From Clostridia bacterium (GTDB taxonomy: Bacteria; Bacillota; Clostridia; Oscillospirales; CAG-272): a DNA stretch of 7,549 nt. A program made the translations under genes and the position numbers. Numbering within the stretch: position 1 is the stretch's first letter; each line of letters opens with the position of its first letter. Positions 1-6,212 of the stretch are shown in pieces. The DNA lies in the NCBI GenBank assembly GCA_017395885.1, contig JAFQNM010000162.1, positions 1 to 7,549 of the forward strand, in the 5' to 3' direction. Under the pieces are notes generated by a model. The model ran no database searches. It was not told the DNA's origin and saw only the letters and a program-made list of their open reading frames with translations.

Positions 1-73
1 GCAGAGCGGAGATGACGGAAATCTCATGCTCAACGCTTCTGCCGCCGAAAAGTACGCAAAGATTGATCTTCAT
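1..73 (-). CDS. ddl: D-alanine--D-alanine ligase, N-terminal fragment (cut by window edge)
   Basis: Only the first 24 codons are present; the gene continues past the left edge. The translation starts MKIN and contains the stretch VLFGGRSVEHEISVISAL, which is the signature beginning of the Ddl ATP-grasp ligase family (first glycine-rich strand-loop of the D-Ala-binding N-terminal domain). Ddl is cytoplasmic and joins two D-alanines using ATP; the dipeptide is the substrate of MurF, encoded immediately upstream. The start is supported by an AAGGAGG ribosome binding site that overlaps the murF stop codon, so translation of the two is probably coupled. Identification is strong despite the short length; nothing can be said about completeness or the catalytic C-terminal half. 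Confidence 0.9.
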   Translation of the reverse strand, partial: MKINLCVLFGGRSVEHEISVISAL

Positions 74-82
74 AAGCCTCCG

Positions 83-89
83 CCTCCTT
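83..89 (-). promoter_or_regulatory. Ribosome binding site of ddl, overlapping murF stop
   Basis: AAGGAGG on the minus strand, 9 nt before the ddl ATG at 71-73. It shares bases with the murF TAA stop (88-90), so ribosomes ending murF sit on the ddl initiation site. This suggests translational coupling of MurF and Ddl, which act in consecutive steps. Confidence 0.85.
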
Positions 90-1671
90 AATAGTTATCG
101 GGAAGGTCGTTTTCAAGAAGAACGACCTTCTTTTTATCTGTTTTAAGTGAATATACCTTATTCATTCCATCGCCGATGGAGCTTGCAACGTATATCTTTT
201 CCTCAGGATATCCGGCTTCAAGAAGGCCTCTCTTTATAGGAGCAGCTCTCCTCTCTCCAACGAGCACAACAAAGTCGCAAACTGCGGCTGCCTGTGCACC
301 GAATGCAGCATTAAGCTCCTCCTCCTTTGCTCCCAGCTCTACCATACCGGGGGTTACGAGGATCTTATACTCCTCAAAGCAGGAGAGTGCCTCGAGAGCA
401 GCCTTGGCACCTGCGGGGTTTGAGTTATATGCATCATCAATAACTGTAAGCTCTCCCTTTTCAATGAGCTCAAGGCGGTGGGGAACTGGCTTTATGCTAT
501 TGATCCCCTCCTCCATTTCCTCGGGAGTTATGCCATAGCTGTCTGCTATTGCAACGGCTCCGCAAAGGTTCTGCACGTTATGTGCTCCGAGAAGGCAGGT
601 GCGAAAAACGTATTCTCTGCCATCGGGATATGTAACCGCAAACTCTGTTCCCTTTTTGGAAACGGAGATGACCCTTCCTCGATAATCAGCACCTTCAACA
701 GTTCCGTAAGTAACGGCGCCCTCTCTTTTTTCCTCTGCAATATACTCGTTATCTATATTGAGGAAGGCCTTGCCGCCGTTTATGTTGTCTGCAAGGGCCA
801 TCTTTGTGGATACAATGTTATCCATCGATTTGAAGGATTCAAGGTGCTGAGGGCCGACAGAGGTCACGATACCGTCACGGGGATGGACTATATCGCAAAG
901 CTCCTTAATTTCTCCCTTCTTCTTTGCACCCATTTCGCAAACGAATATCTCATGGTATCCGCGCAGGTATTCACGGACGGTGATCGTTACGCCCATGGGG
1001 GTGTTATAGTTTTGGGGGGTCATAAGCACGTTATATCTCTGCTTGAGGATCGCTGTGAGAAAATGCTTCATGGAGGTTTTTCCGTAGCTTCCCGTAATGC
1101 CTATGATCTTGAGATCGGGGCAATCTGCGAGTATCTTCTTTGCATCGTTGAGATAATGATTTCTCACCGCAGCCTCTACAGGAGCGTTTATGAGATTGGC
1201 AAGGAACAGAATATAGGGGCAAAGCACGTATGCCCCAAAAAGAACAGCATAGAAAATCCCATTAACGCCTGCTGCGGGAAGAGCTAAGGCTACCGCCGCA
1301 AAGGCTACCGTGAGAATTGCATAGGTCACAGCCATTCTCTTTACACGGGCAGTGAAAACAAGAGGTGTCTTTGCTTTTTTTCGGGGAAGCTCTGCGACCG
1401 CAAGAACTGAAAACACTACCGCAAGAACTCCGTGAAGGGCAAGAACGTGGGTGCCCTCATCCTTTTTCCAAAAATCAGAAAACAGAGTCAGCGCCATAAA
1501 GAACAGCGCAAAAAACCTGTACACGGAAGCAGATATATTCTTTGTCATCCATTTCAGATGGGTTCCTGCTCCGTAGGAATTGAGCTGGAACATATGCACG
1601 TTTTTCAAAAACGCTGTTGCCATTGCAAATATATATGTGATAACACAGGCAATACTGATATAAAGCTCCAT
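88..1671 (-). CDS. murF: Membrane-anchored MurF-type ligase (UDP-MurNAc-tripeptide--D-Ala-D-Ala ligase)
   Basis: 527 residues. MurF adds D-Ala-D-Ala to UDP-MurNAc-tripeptide using ATP, the last cytoplasmic step of peptidoglycan precursor synthesis. Visible Mur-ligase signatures: P-loop GITGSYGKTS (191-200), EMG (246-248), VGPQHLESF (272-280), a probable carbamylated lysine K290, GAHNVQN (362-368) opening into the third domain, PHRLE (397-401) and DDAYNSNP (412-419), the last being MurF-like. Unusually, residues 1-165 carry about five hydrophobic membrane segments (near 2-21, 50-65, 76-93, 112-132, 138-160) where the usual UDP-MurNAc-binding domain would be. The ATG at 1669-1671 has an AAAGGA site at 1679-1684, 18 bp after the hydrolase gene, and ddl follows 14 bp later. 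The central and C-terminal domains and the ddl neighbour favour MurF; a CapB/PgsB- or MurT-like ligase acting on another substrate is less likely. Confidence 0.85.
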   Translation of the reverse strand: MELYISIACVITYIFAMATAFLKNVHMFQLNSYGAGTHLKWMTKNISASVYRFFALFFMALTLFSDFWKKDEGTHVLALHGVLAVVFSVLAVAELPRKKAKTPLVFTARVKRMAVTYAILTVAFAAVALALPAAGVNGIFYAVLFGAYVLCPYILFLANLINAPVEAAVRNHYLNDAKKILADCPDLKIIGITGSYGKTSMKHFLTAILKQRYNVLMTPQNYNTPMGVTITVREYLRGYHEIFVCEMGAKKKGEIKELCDIVHPRDGIVTSVGPQHLESFKSMDNIVSTKMALADNINGGKAFLNIDNEYIAEEKREGAVTYGTVEGADYRGRVISVSKKGTEFAVTYPDGREYVFRTCLLGAHNVQNLCGAVAIADSYGITPEEMEEGINSIKPVPHRLELIEKGELTVIDDAYNSNPAGAKAALEALSCFEEYKILVTPGMVELGAKEEELNAAFGAQAAAVCDFVVLVGERRAAPIKRGLLEAGYPEEKIYVASSIGDGMNKVYSLKTDKKKVVLLENDLPDNY

Positions 1672-1689
1672 ATATTTTTCCTTTCAGTA

Positions 1690-2460
1690 TCAGTTAATAT
1701 TGAGATATGATCTGATGATGGCATTGAAGATGCCGGGATTGTCAAGCCACGAAAAGTGGCCTGCTCCCTCTATTCGGGCAAGGCCTGCATTGGGCATCAG
1801 CCTTTCCATAAGAATTCCGTCGGAAAGGGGAGTTGCATCGTCCAGCGTTCCCCAAACGAGCAGAACCTCTTGCTTTATTTTTTCAAAAAGAGGAGTCAGG
1901 TCCTCGTTAACAGCCTTGACAAGGCAGCCTCTCATTACGGGAGATGCAGCAGCATAGTCTGCGCTTCCCTGCTTAGCCTGCCAGCGCTCCACCGCCTTCG
2001 GGAAAAGCTTTTTCATAGGTGCACTGAGCATTATCCTTTTGCCTATCTTATACGTGGTGACCTTTATTTTATAGTTAAGACCTCTTTTGGGAAGAACACC
2101 TGCAGCATCCACAAGGATTATCTTTGATATTTCAAAGGGCAAAGCCTCACGGCTTGCCAGCTTGATTATTACTCTGCCGCCGTAGGAATGACCCATCAGA
2201 ATGACCTTTTTCAGTCCAAGGGCAACGATGAATTCGCACACGGTATCTGCAAATTTATCTACGGGCCAAGGCTCCAAAGGCTCATCGCTTTCTCCAAATC
2301 CGGGCAGAGAGGGAGCAATTGCACGGTATCCCTCGCTTATCAAAGCGGATAAGGGAGCATACGGTTCTCTTTCCTTCGACCAGCCGTGAAGGATAACGAC
2401 TGCATCGCCCTCGCCACAGTCCGAATACTCTATATTTAATCCGTTAACCAAAACCTTCAT
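1690..2460 (-). CDS. Alpha/beta-fold hydrolase, substrate unknown
   Basis: 256 residues, a typical single-domain alpha/beta hydrolase, with no signal peptide and hence probably cytoplasmic. The catalytic triad can be placed: nucleophile Ser92 in the elbow GHSYGG (90-95), acid Asp207 in WGTLDDATP (203-211), and His235 in GAGHF (232-236). HGW (25-27) supplies the likely oxyanion hole. A variable cap lies around residues 122-185, rich in lysine and arginine (near 125-160), which would decide the substrate. It is the first gene after a strong promoter and is followed by murF and ddl, so it is expressed with peptidoglycan precursor enzymes. GAGGT at 2465-2469 supports the ATG. The family includes esterases, lipases, peptidases, C-C hydrolases and haloperoxidase-like proteins; sequence alone does not choose between them. 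Confidence 0.85.
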   Translation of the reverse strand: MKVLVNGLNIEYSDCGEGDAVVILHGWSKEREPYAPLSALISEGYRAIAPSLPGFGESDEPLEPWPVDKFADTVCEFIVALGLKKVILMGHSYGGRVIIKLASREALPFEISKIILVDAAGVLPKRGLNYKIKVTTYKIGKRIMLSAPMKKLFPKAVERWQAKQGSADYAAASPVMRGCLVKAVNEDLTPLFEKIKQEVLLVWGTLDDATPLSDGILMERLMPNAGLARIEGAGHFSWLDNPGIFNAIIRSYLNIN

Positions 2461-2495
2461 AGTTACCTCATTGTATCACACAGCTATACATATTA

Positions 2496-2524
2496 AATAT
2501 ATCATATCTGTTATTTTATGTCAA
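2496..2524 (-). promoter_or_regulatory. SigmaA-type promoter of the hydrolase-murF-ddl operon
   Basis: On the minus strand, TTGACA (2519-2524, a perfect -35 box), a 17-bp spacer (2502-2518), then TATATT (2496-2501). The spacer ends in TGA directly before the hexamer, giving the extended -10 TGn element. Transcription should begin near 2488-2490, leaving a leader of about 28-30 nt that includes the hydrolase ribosome binding site. No operator-like repeat is evident over it, so it looks strong and constitutive. Confidence 0.85.
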
Positions 2525-2669
2525 GGAAAACGGATTGCTACATACAAATTTCTTATTATTTCTTTTGTACTTCAATCTCCCCGATAAACAGAAATTTGAA
2601 GGGTGATGCTATTATTATATTAATTTTCTTCTCTGTTTGAATGGGTCCGGAGCTTTATTACCGATTTGC
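2525..2669. other. AT-rich intergenic stretch, nothing firm
   Basis: This stretch lies between the coaD terminator and the hydrolase promoter. It has no plausible gene, tRNA or riboswitch. One 9-bp inverted repeat is present (CAAATTTCT at 2545-2553 and its complement at 2590-2598, 36 nt apart). It lies upstream of the -35 box and could be an upstream binding site, but such repeats are easily found by chance in AT-rich DNA. Confidence 0.4.
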
Positions 2670-2703
2670 AAAAAAATCCTGCAAAAGCTTTGCTTTTGCA
2701 GGA
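2670..2703 (-). terminator. Intrinsic terminator after coaD
   Basis: A perfect 12-bp stem: TCCTGCAAAAGC (2677-2688), loop TTT, and its complement (2692-2703). On the minus strand it is followed at once by seven T (2670-2676 as A on the plus strand). It begins 6 bp after the coaD stop codon (2710-2712) and ends the uvrC-rsmD-coaD operon. Confidence 0.93.
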
Positions 2704-2709
2704 CTCATT

Positions 2710-3195
2710 TTATTTTTTTGACCAAAGAGCTTTTATAAGCTCTGCCGTTTTTTCATCTGCTATATCGGAAAGGTCGCAGCCGTGGCGGATCCGCTCTCTC
2801 GCATAGGTTGAGCTCATATACGAAAGTGTGGGGTTTGCGGGAATAAACACGGTCTCTATACCCTTATGAAAATGCTTCATTATTTCGGAAAGTGAATACT
2901 CATAATCAAAATCCGTTGCATTACGTACTCCCTTTGCTATAAATTCGATTCCGTTCTCCTTTGTATAGTCGGAGGCGAGTCCGCAACAAACTGCACATTT
3001 GACATTTTTGATCTCTCTCGTTGCGCTTTCAAGTATGGCAAGGCGCTCCTCTGCGGTGAACATTCCGGAGCTTTTCTCGGCGTTTACCATCGCTACGACG
3101 TGGACCTCATCAAATATCAGAGCCGCCCTTCTTGCAAGGTCAACGTGACCTGCGGTTGCAGGATCAAAGCTTCCGGGAATCAATACCTTTTTCAT
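2710..3195 (-). CDS. coaD: Phosphopantetheine adenylyltransferase (PPAT)
   Basis: 161 residues, the normal length of bacterial PPAT. It transfers AMP from ATP to 4'-phosphopantetheine, giving dephospho-CoA, the penultimate step of CoA synthesis, in the cytoplasm. Visible motifs: PGSFDPATAGH (7-17), a nucleotidyltransferase HxGH-type motif in its usual TxGH form with His17; Lys41 in the substrate loop; MFTAEER (45-51); KGVRNATDFDYEY (88-100), matching the RGLRxxxDFEYE block; and SYMSSTYARE (125-134), matching the ISSS block. Position 88 is Lys where E. coli has Arg88, a conservative change, while Arg91 is kept. The ATG overlaps the rsmD TGA as ATGA (3192-3195). An AAGGAG site at 3204-3209, inside the end of rsmD, supports this start and implies translational coupling. 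It is the last gene of its operon. Confidence 0.96.
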   Translation of the reverse strand: MKKVLIPGSFDPATAGHVDLARRAALIFDEVHVVAMVNAEKSSGMFTAEERLAILESATREIKNVKCAVCCGLASDYTKENGIEFIAKGVRNATDFDYEYSLSEIMKHFHKGIETVFIPANPTLSYMSSTYARERIRHGCDLSDIADEKTAELIKALWSKK

Positions 3196-3827
3196 TCCTC
3201 TTTCTCCTTTGCAGCTTCAAGCAGGGTAATACGGCTTCTTCCGTATATTGCCGTTTTTACGGTCTCATATCTTTCGAAAAGCTCTGCATCATTTCCAAAA
3301 ACCTGCCCCATCACTTTCTGTGAATGGTACTCTTCGCTCTTTATATCCTTCTTCTTAACGGGAGCTGTTCCGTTATCGCTCTCACAAACGATCCTCCCCC
3401 CCTCTCGGAGAAGCTCTCCCTCTGCTATAAGCCTGAGCGCTGTTGCTATATTATCGGAATCATAGGGCGGATCAAGGAAGATTATATCGAATTTTTCCCT
3501 TCCCGCCGCACTTTTAAGAAATTGCAAAAAATCTCCGGTCGATATTCGGCATCTGTCGAACAACTTGGTCTTTTTGGCGTTTGCCAAAATCACCTCAACT
3601 GCCTCTCTTGCCTGATCTATAAAGACACAGTGCTCTGCTCCTCGGCTCAACGCTTCAAGGCCCAGCTGACCGCTGCCTGCAAACAGATCAAGGCATCTTC
3701 TGCCTTCAATATCAAACTGGATCATTGAAAACAGTGCTTCCTTTGCTCTGTCGGCTGTTGGTCTTGTATTTTCTCCCTCAAGGGTTGCAAGGGCAATTCC
3801 CCTTGCGCTTCCCGTTATGATTCTCAT
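3192..3827 (-). CDS. rsmD: 16S rRNA (guanine(966)-N2)-methyltransferase RsmD
   Basis: 211 residues. RsmD methylates N2 of G966 of 16S rRNA in assembling 30S subunits using S-adenosylmethionine. Motifs in order: RPTADRAKEALFSMI (22-36, the RsmD-specific RPTxxRxxEALFN block), SAM-binding motif I DLFAGSGQLGLEALSRGA (47-64), an acidic residue after the second strand in FIDQ (69-72), and catalytic motif IV DPPY (119-122). The protein is some 20 residues longer than the Bacillus YlbH version as I remember it, with extra sequence around 158-182 and a charged tail. The last codons, for AKEKEE, also form the coaD ribosome binding site. An AAAGGA site at 3835-3840 overlapping the uvrC stop supports the ATG at 3825-3827. 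The rsmD-coaD order is common in Firmicutes. Confidence 0.94.
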   Translation of the reverse strand: MRIITGSARGIALATLEGENTRPTADRAKEALFSMIQFDIEGRRCLDLFAGSGQLGLEALSRGAEHCVFIDQAREAVEVILANAKKTKLFDRCRISTGDFLQFLKSAAGREKFDIIFLDPPYDSDNIATALRLIAEGELLREGGRIVCESDNGTAPVKKKDIKSEEYHSQKVMGQVFGNDAELFERYETVKTAIYGRSRITLLEAAKEKEE

Positions 3828-3838
3828 ATCTTTATCCT

Positions 3839-5686
3839 TTACTTATGAAAATATTCAAATACTGCTTTTGCATCTGCTTCGCTGATCTTACCTACTGCAC
3901 GGATCTCCTCTGCAGTTGCCTCCCTAAGCCTTGAAATTGTGCCAAAGCTCTGCAATAGCCTTTTGGCCTTGGCAGGGCCTATTCCCTTTATCCTTTCAAG
4001 AGACGACGTTTTCAAGGTCTTTCTCTTTGCCTGGGTCATTCTTGAAACGGTGAAGCGATGCACCTCCGCCTGGAGCTTATATATGAACCTGAAAAGCTCG
4101 GGGTCACGGGCGATGCTCAGCTCTCCCGTATCGGTGACAAGCGTTCTCGTTTTATGGTGGTCATCCTTTACCATTCCGAACACGGGAATATCGTATCCCG
4201 CCTCACGGACCAGCTCTCTGATAACTCCCACGTGATTGCTTCCTCCATCCAGCAGGATCAGGTCAGGCATTTTTGCAAACGACTCATCAGACCCATCCTC
4301 CAGATGAGAAAGACGGCGGCTGAGTGCTTCTCTCATGGAGCCGTAATCATCAGGAGCTTCCTTTCCCTTTATTCTGAAATACCTGTAATCGCCCTTTTTC
4401 AGCCTTGCCTTATCTGCAACGATCATTCCGCAGGTAATATGCTCTGCACCAAGATTGGATATATCGTATGCCTCTATCCTTTCGGGCAGCACCTCAAGGC
4501 TGAGGGCCTTCGCCAGCGATGCCAAAAGCCTCTCATCCGTATCCTCCCGGCGGCGTCTCGTTTCGCTGTGGCGCACCGCATCTCTCTCTGCCATCAGGCA
4601 AAGCTTACGTCCCTCTCCCCTTACGGGTGTTCGGACGGTTATTTTTCTCCCTGCTCTTTCGGTCAGGTAATCTGCAACGAGGCTTCTATCCTCCTCGGGC
4701 ATTTCAAAGGAAAGAAGTATCTCTCTCGGTATATATTCTCTTGCAGTATACAGGTTTACAAGAAATGCGGTGAACGGACTTTCTCCATCCTCCTGCTCTG
4801 CACCTGTTATCTCATCGGCACCGAACATAAAATACTCGCTATCACATATCATCCCGCCGCGGATATACAGAACGGCAGCACAATCGCAACCCTCGTGGCT
4901 GGAGAGCGCAACGATATCGCACTCTGTTTCCGGAGAAAGCTGGGTCTTTTGCTTTTCGGAAAGCTTTTGCAGAGCTGTTATGGCATCGCGGCACCTTGCT
5001 GCCTCCTCAAACCTTTCTGCCTCTGCAGCCTCCATCATTCTTTTAAACAGCGCTCCCTCGACCTCTGACGTATTTCCCTTAAGGAGCTGAATGGCACACC
5101 TTATAAGCTCTCCGTATTCATCACGGCTCACGTCTCCCGCACACAGGCCGCAGCATCTGCCTATCTGCCTGTAGACACAGGGGCGCCCACGGCCTATATC
5201 CTCCGGAAACTTCTTTTTACAAGATGGAAGACCGAGAGTTTTTTCAATGGTTGCAATGACGTTTGACACCGTATTTGAACCGGAATAGGGGCCAAAAAAC
5301 GTTCCTTTTTCGCTTCTCTTTCTTGTCATTACAACACGGGGATAATCCTCATCTGTTGTTACCTTTATATAAGGATACGATTTTGCATCCTTCAAAAGAA
5401 TATTATACTTGGGATTATACTGTTTTATCAGATTGTTTTCAAGAACCAGGGCCTCCATCTCCGTATCGCAGGTGATATAACGGAAATCTGCCACGTGAGA
5501 CACCATTTTTTCTGTTTTCACGTTATGGGTGCCGTGAAAATATGAGCTCACTCTGTTTTTCAGCGCTCTCGATTTTCCCACGTAGATGACCTTGCCCTCC
5601 CGATTCTCCATTATATAAACTCCGGGAGACCTTGGCAGGAGAGCCGCCTTTTTTCTCAAATATTCTATTGTGCTCTCTTTTGCCAT
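3839..5686 (-). CDS. uvrC: Excinuclease ABC subunit C
   Basis: 615 residues, full length. UvrC makes both incisions around a lesion marked by UvrA/UvrB in nucleotide excision repair. Domains: GIY-YIG nuclease for the 3' cut (about 15-100, with GVYIM 22-26 and YVGKS 35-39); a cysteine group C156, C170, C178, C182, matching the positions reported to hold an iron-sulfur cluster in E. coli UvrC; the UVR (UvrB-binding) helix pair (about 209-242); the RNase H-like nuclease for the 5' cut, with D408 in YDISN, D470 in LLDGG and H543 in EVHRF; and C-terminal helix-hairpin-helix repeats (about 563-613, KGIGPAKAKRLL first). The loop after LLDGG reads SNH where KGQ or KGH is usual. An AAGGT site at 5693-5697 supports the start. 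It is first of a three-gene operon; rsmD starts 11 bp after it ends. No clear promoter lies directly in front. Confidence 0.97.
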   Translation of the reverse strand: MAKESTIEYLRKKAALLPRSPGVYIMENREGKVIYVGKSRALKNRVSSYFHGTHNVKTEKMVSHVADFRYITCDTEMEALVLENNLIKQYNPKYNILLKDAKSYPYIKVTTDEDYPRVVMTRKRSEKGTFFGPYSGSNTVSNVIATIEKTLGLPSCKKKFPEDIGRGRPCVYRQIGRCCGLCAGDVSRDEYGELIRCAIQLLKGNTSEVEGALFKRMMEAAEAERFEEAARCRDAITALQKLSEKQKTQLSPETECDIVALSSHEGCDCAAVLYIRGGMICDSEYFMFGADEITGAEQEDGESPFTAFLVNLYTAREYIPREILLSFEMPEEDRSLVADYLTERAGRKITVRTPVRGEGRKLCLMAERDAVRHSETRRRREDTDERLLASLAKALSLEVLPERIEAYDISNLGAEHITCGMIVADKARLKKGDYRYFRIKGKEAPDDYGSMREALSRRLSHLEDGSDESFAKMPDLILLDGGSNHVGVIRELVREAGYDIPVFGMVKDDHHKTRTLVTDTGELSIARDPELFRFIYKLQAEVHRFTVSRMTQAKRKTLKTSSLERIKGIGPAKAKRLLQSFGTISRLREATAEEIRAVGKISEADAKAVFEYFHK

Positions 5687-5716
5687 TTTCAGACCTTGTC
5701 CTTTATAATTTTAAGC

Positions 5717-5744
5717 AAAAAGCCGCCCATTGGGCGGCCTTTTT
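5717..5744 (-). terminator. Intrinsic terminator after ptsH, possibly bidirectional
   Basis: Stem GCCGCCC (5722-5728), loop of 3, complement GGGCGGC (5732-5738), flanked by five A on one side (5717-5721) and five T on the other (5740-5744). Read on the minus strand it gives a GC-rich hairpin followed by TTTTT, 13 bp after the ptsH stop. The U tract is short, so some read-through into uvrC is plausible. The symmetry would also let it act on the plus strand. Confidence 0.85.
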
Positions 5745-5757
5745 AATCTTATTTATC

Positions 5758-6021
5758 TCACTCGTTGAATCCGGTGTCGATAAGAGCACAGAGGCCCTCA
5801 ACTGCTTCGTTTTCATCAGCACCATCTGCAATGATGGTGATGTTCATACCCTTTACGATACCGAGGGAAAGAACACCGAGAAGGCTCTTCGCATTGATTC
5901 TGCGATCTTCTCTTTCAACCCAGATCGAGCTCTTGAAAGAATTTGCCTTCTGAATGAAGAATGTTGCAGGTCTTGCATGAAGACCGACGTTATTTTTTAT
6001 TGTTACTTCGCGTGAAACCAT
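5758..6021 (-). CDS. ptsH: HPr phosphocarrier protein
   Basis: 87 residues, the standard HPr length. HPr takes phosphate from PEP via enzyme I and passes it to sugar-specific EIIA proteins of the PTS; it is cytoplasmic. The active-site His15 sits in GLHARP (13-18). Ser46 in AKSLLGVLSLG (44-54) matches the HPr kinase/phosphorylase site, so the protein can also serve Firmicutes carbon catabolite control through CcpA. Presence of His15 argues against Crh. The ATG at 6019-6021 is chosen because AGGAG lies 7 nt before it; a longer in-frame reading from 6108 would start inside the -35 box and adds hydrophobic residues foreign to the family. The gene stands alone between its own promoter and terminator. 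ptsI and hprK are not in the window. Confidence 0.96.
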   Translation of the reverse strand: MVSREVTIKNNVGLHARPATFFIQKANSFKSSIWVEREDRRINAKSLLGVLSLGIVKGMNITIIADGADENEAVEGLCALIDTGFNE

Positions 6022-6028
6022 TTCAATT

Positions 6029-6033
6029 CTCCT
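6029..6033 (-). promoter_or_regulatory. Ribosome binding site fixing the ptsH start
   Basis: AGGAG on the minus strand, 7 nt before the ATG at 6019-6021. It decides for the 87-residue HPr over the longer upstream reading. Confidence 0.85.
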
Positions 6034-6044
6034 GAGCTGAAAAA

Positions 6045-6069
6045 TTAGGCGCCGTATTCCTACGGCTAA
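6045..6069 (-). promoter_or_regulatory. Hairpin at the 5' end of the ptsH leader
   Basis: The minus strand has GCCGTA, loop GGAA (a GNRA-type tetraloop), then TACGGC (6051-6066). Outside it, TTAG and CTAA (6066-6069 and 6045-6048) can add pairs past a 3-nt bulge. The predicted transcription start is near 6073, so the hairpin would form only a few nucleotides from the 5' end, well clear of the ribosome binding site at 6029-6033. Such 5' stem-loops often stabilise mRNA; that role here is inference. There is no T tract after it, so it is not a terminator. Confidence 0.6.
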
Positions 6070-6079
6070 TATTTGCTTA

Positions 6080-6108
6080 ATTATAACAGAGAAAAAAGCT
6101 AAAATCAA
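6080..6108 (-). promoter_or_regulatory. SigmaA-type promoter of ptsH
   Basis: TTGATT (6103-6108), a 17-bp spacer (6086-6102), and a perfect TATAAT (6080-6085) preceded by TGT, the extended -10 element. Transcription should start near 6073, giving a leader of about 52 nt. Upstream DNA is AT-rich. I see no cre-like operator over it. Confidence 0.85.
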
Positions 6109-6158
6109 GTGATTTTTCTCATTTTCTCAAATTTTGCACCGATATATAAAAATTTCGG

Positions 6159-6201
6159 CTGAAAAACCACCTTTTTAGGGCATTTTGTCGCCAATTTGCC
6201 C
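6159..6201 (-). terminator. Weak candidate terminator after the copper ATPase gene
   Basis: On the minus strand, GGGCA (6197-6201) can pair with TGCCC (6178-6182) over a 14-nt loop, followed by a small A/T-paired hairpin with loop GGTGG and a run TTTTT (6162-6166). Neither element is strong. Copper ATPase transcripts may therefore partly continue into ptsH. Confidence 0.3.
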
Positions 6202-6212
6202 TTCTTTTTTCA

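Noticed and set aside
478..1287. Long plus-strand open frame opposite murF (269 residues)
   Set aside because: It lies fully inside the well-supported murF gene, shows no recognisable domain, is rich in Cys, His and Ser in the way antisense readings often are, and has no clear ribosome binding site.
88..1671. Alternative call as MurT or CapB/PgsB-type ligase because of the membrane N-terminus
   Set aside because: No gatD or pgsC/A-like neighbour is seen, the DDAYNSNP and PHRLE blocks look MurF-like, and ddl follows directly. It is kept only as a less likely alternative.
2461..2669. Possible riboswitch or small RNA in the gap before the hydrolase gene
   Set aside because: The promoter at 2496-2524 leaves a leader of only about 30 nt, too short for a riboswitch, and the rest shows no compact structure.
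4058..5068. Long plus-strand open frame opposite uvrC (336 residues)
   Set aside because: It is an antisense shadow of uvrC, whose motifs cover the whole region; no family features are visible in the plus-strand reading.
5680..5709. Plus-strand promoter-like pair TTGCCA, 18-bp spacer, TATAAT
   Set aside because: It would run at once into the symmetric hairpin at 5717-5744 and then antisense to ptsH; with no gene to serve and in an AT-rich gap, it is more likely chance. A tiny terminated RNA cannot be excluded.
5758..6108. Longer version of HPr starting at 6108 (116 residues)
   Set aside because: That start lies inside the -35 box of the ptsH promoter, lacks a ribosome binding site, and adds 29 residues absent from HPr proteins. 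The start at 6021 has AGGAG.
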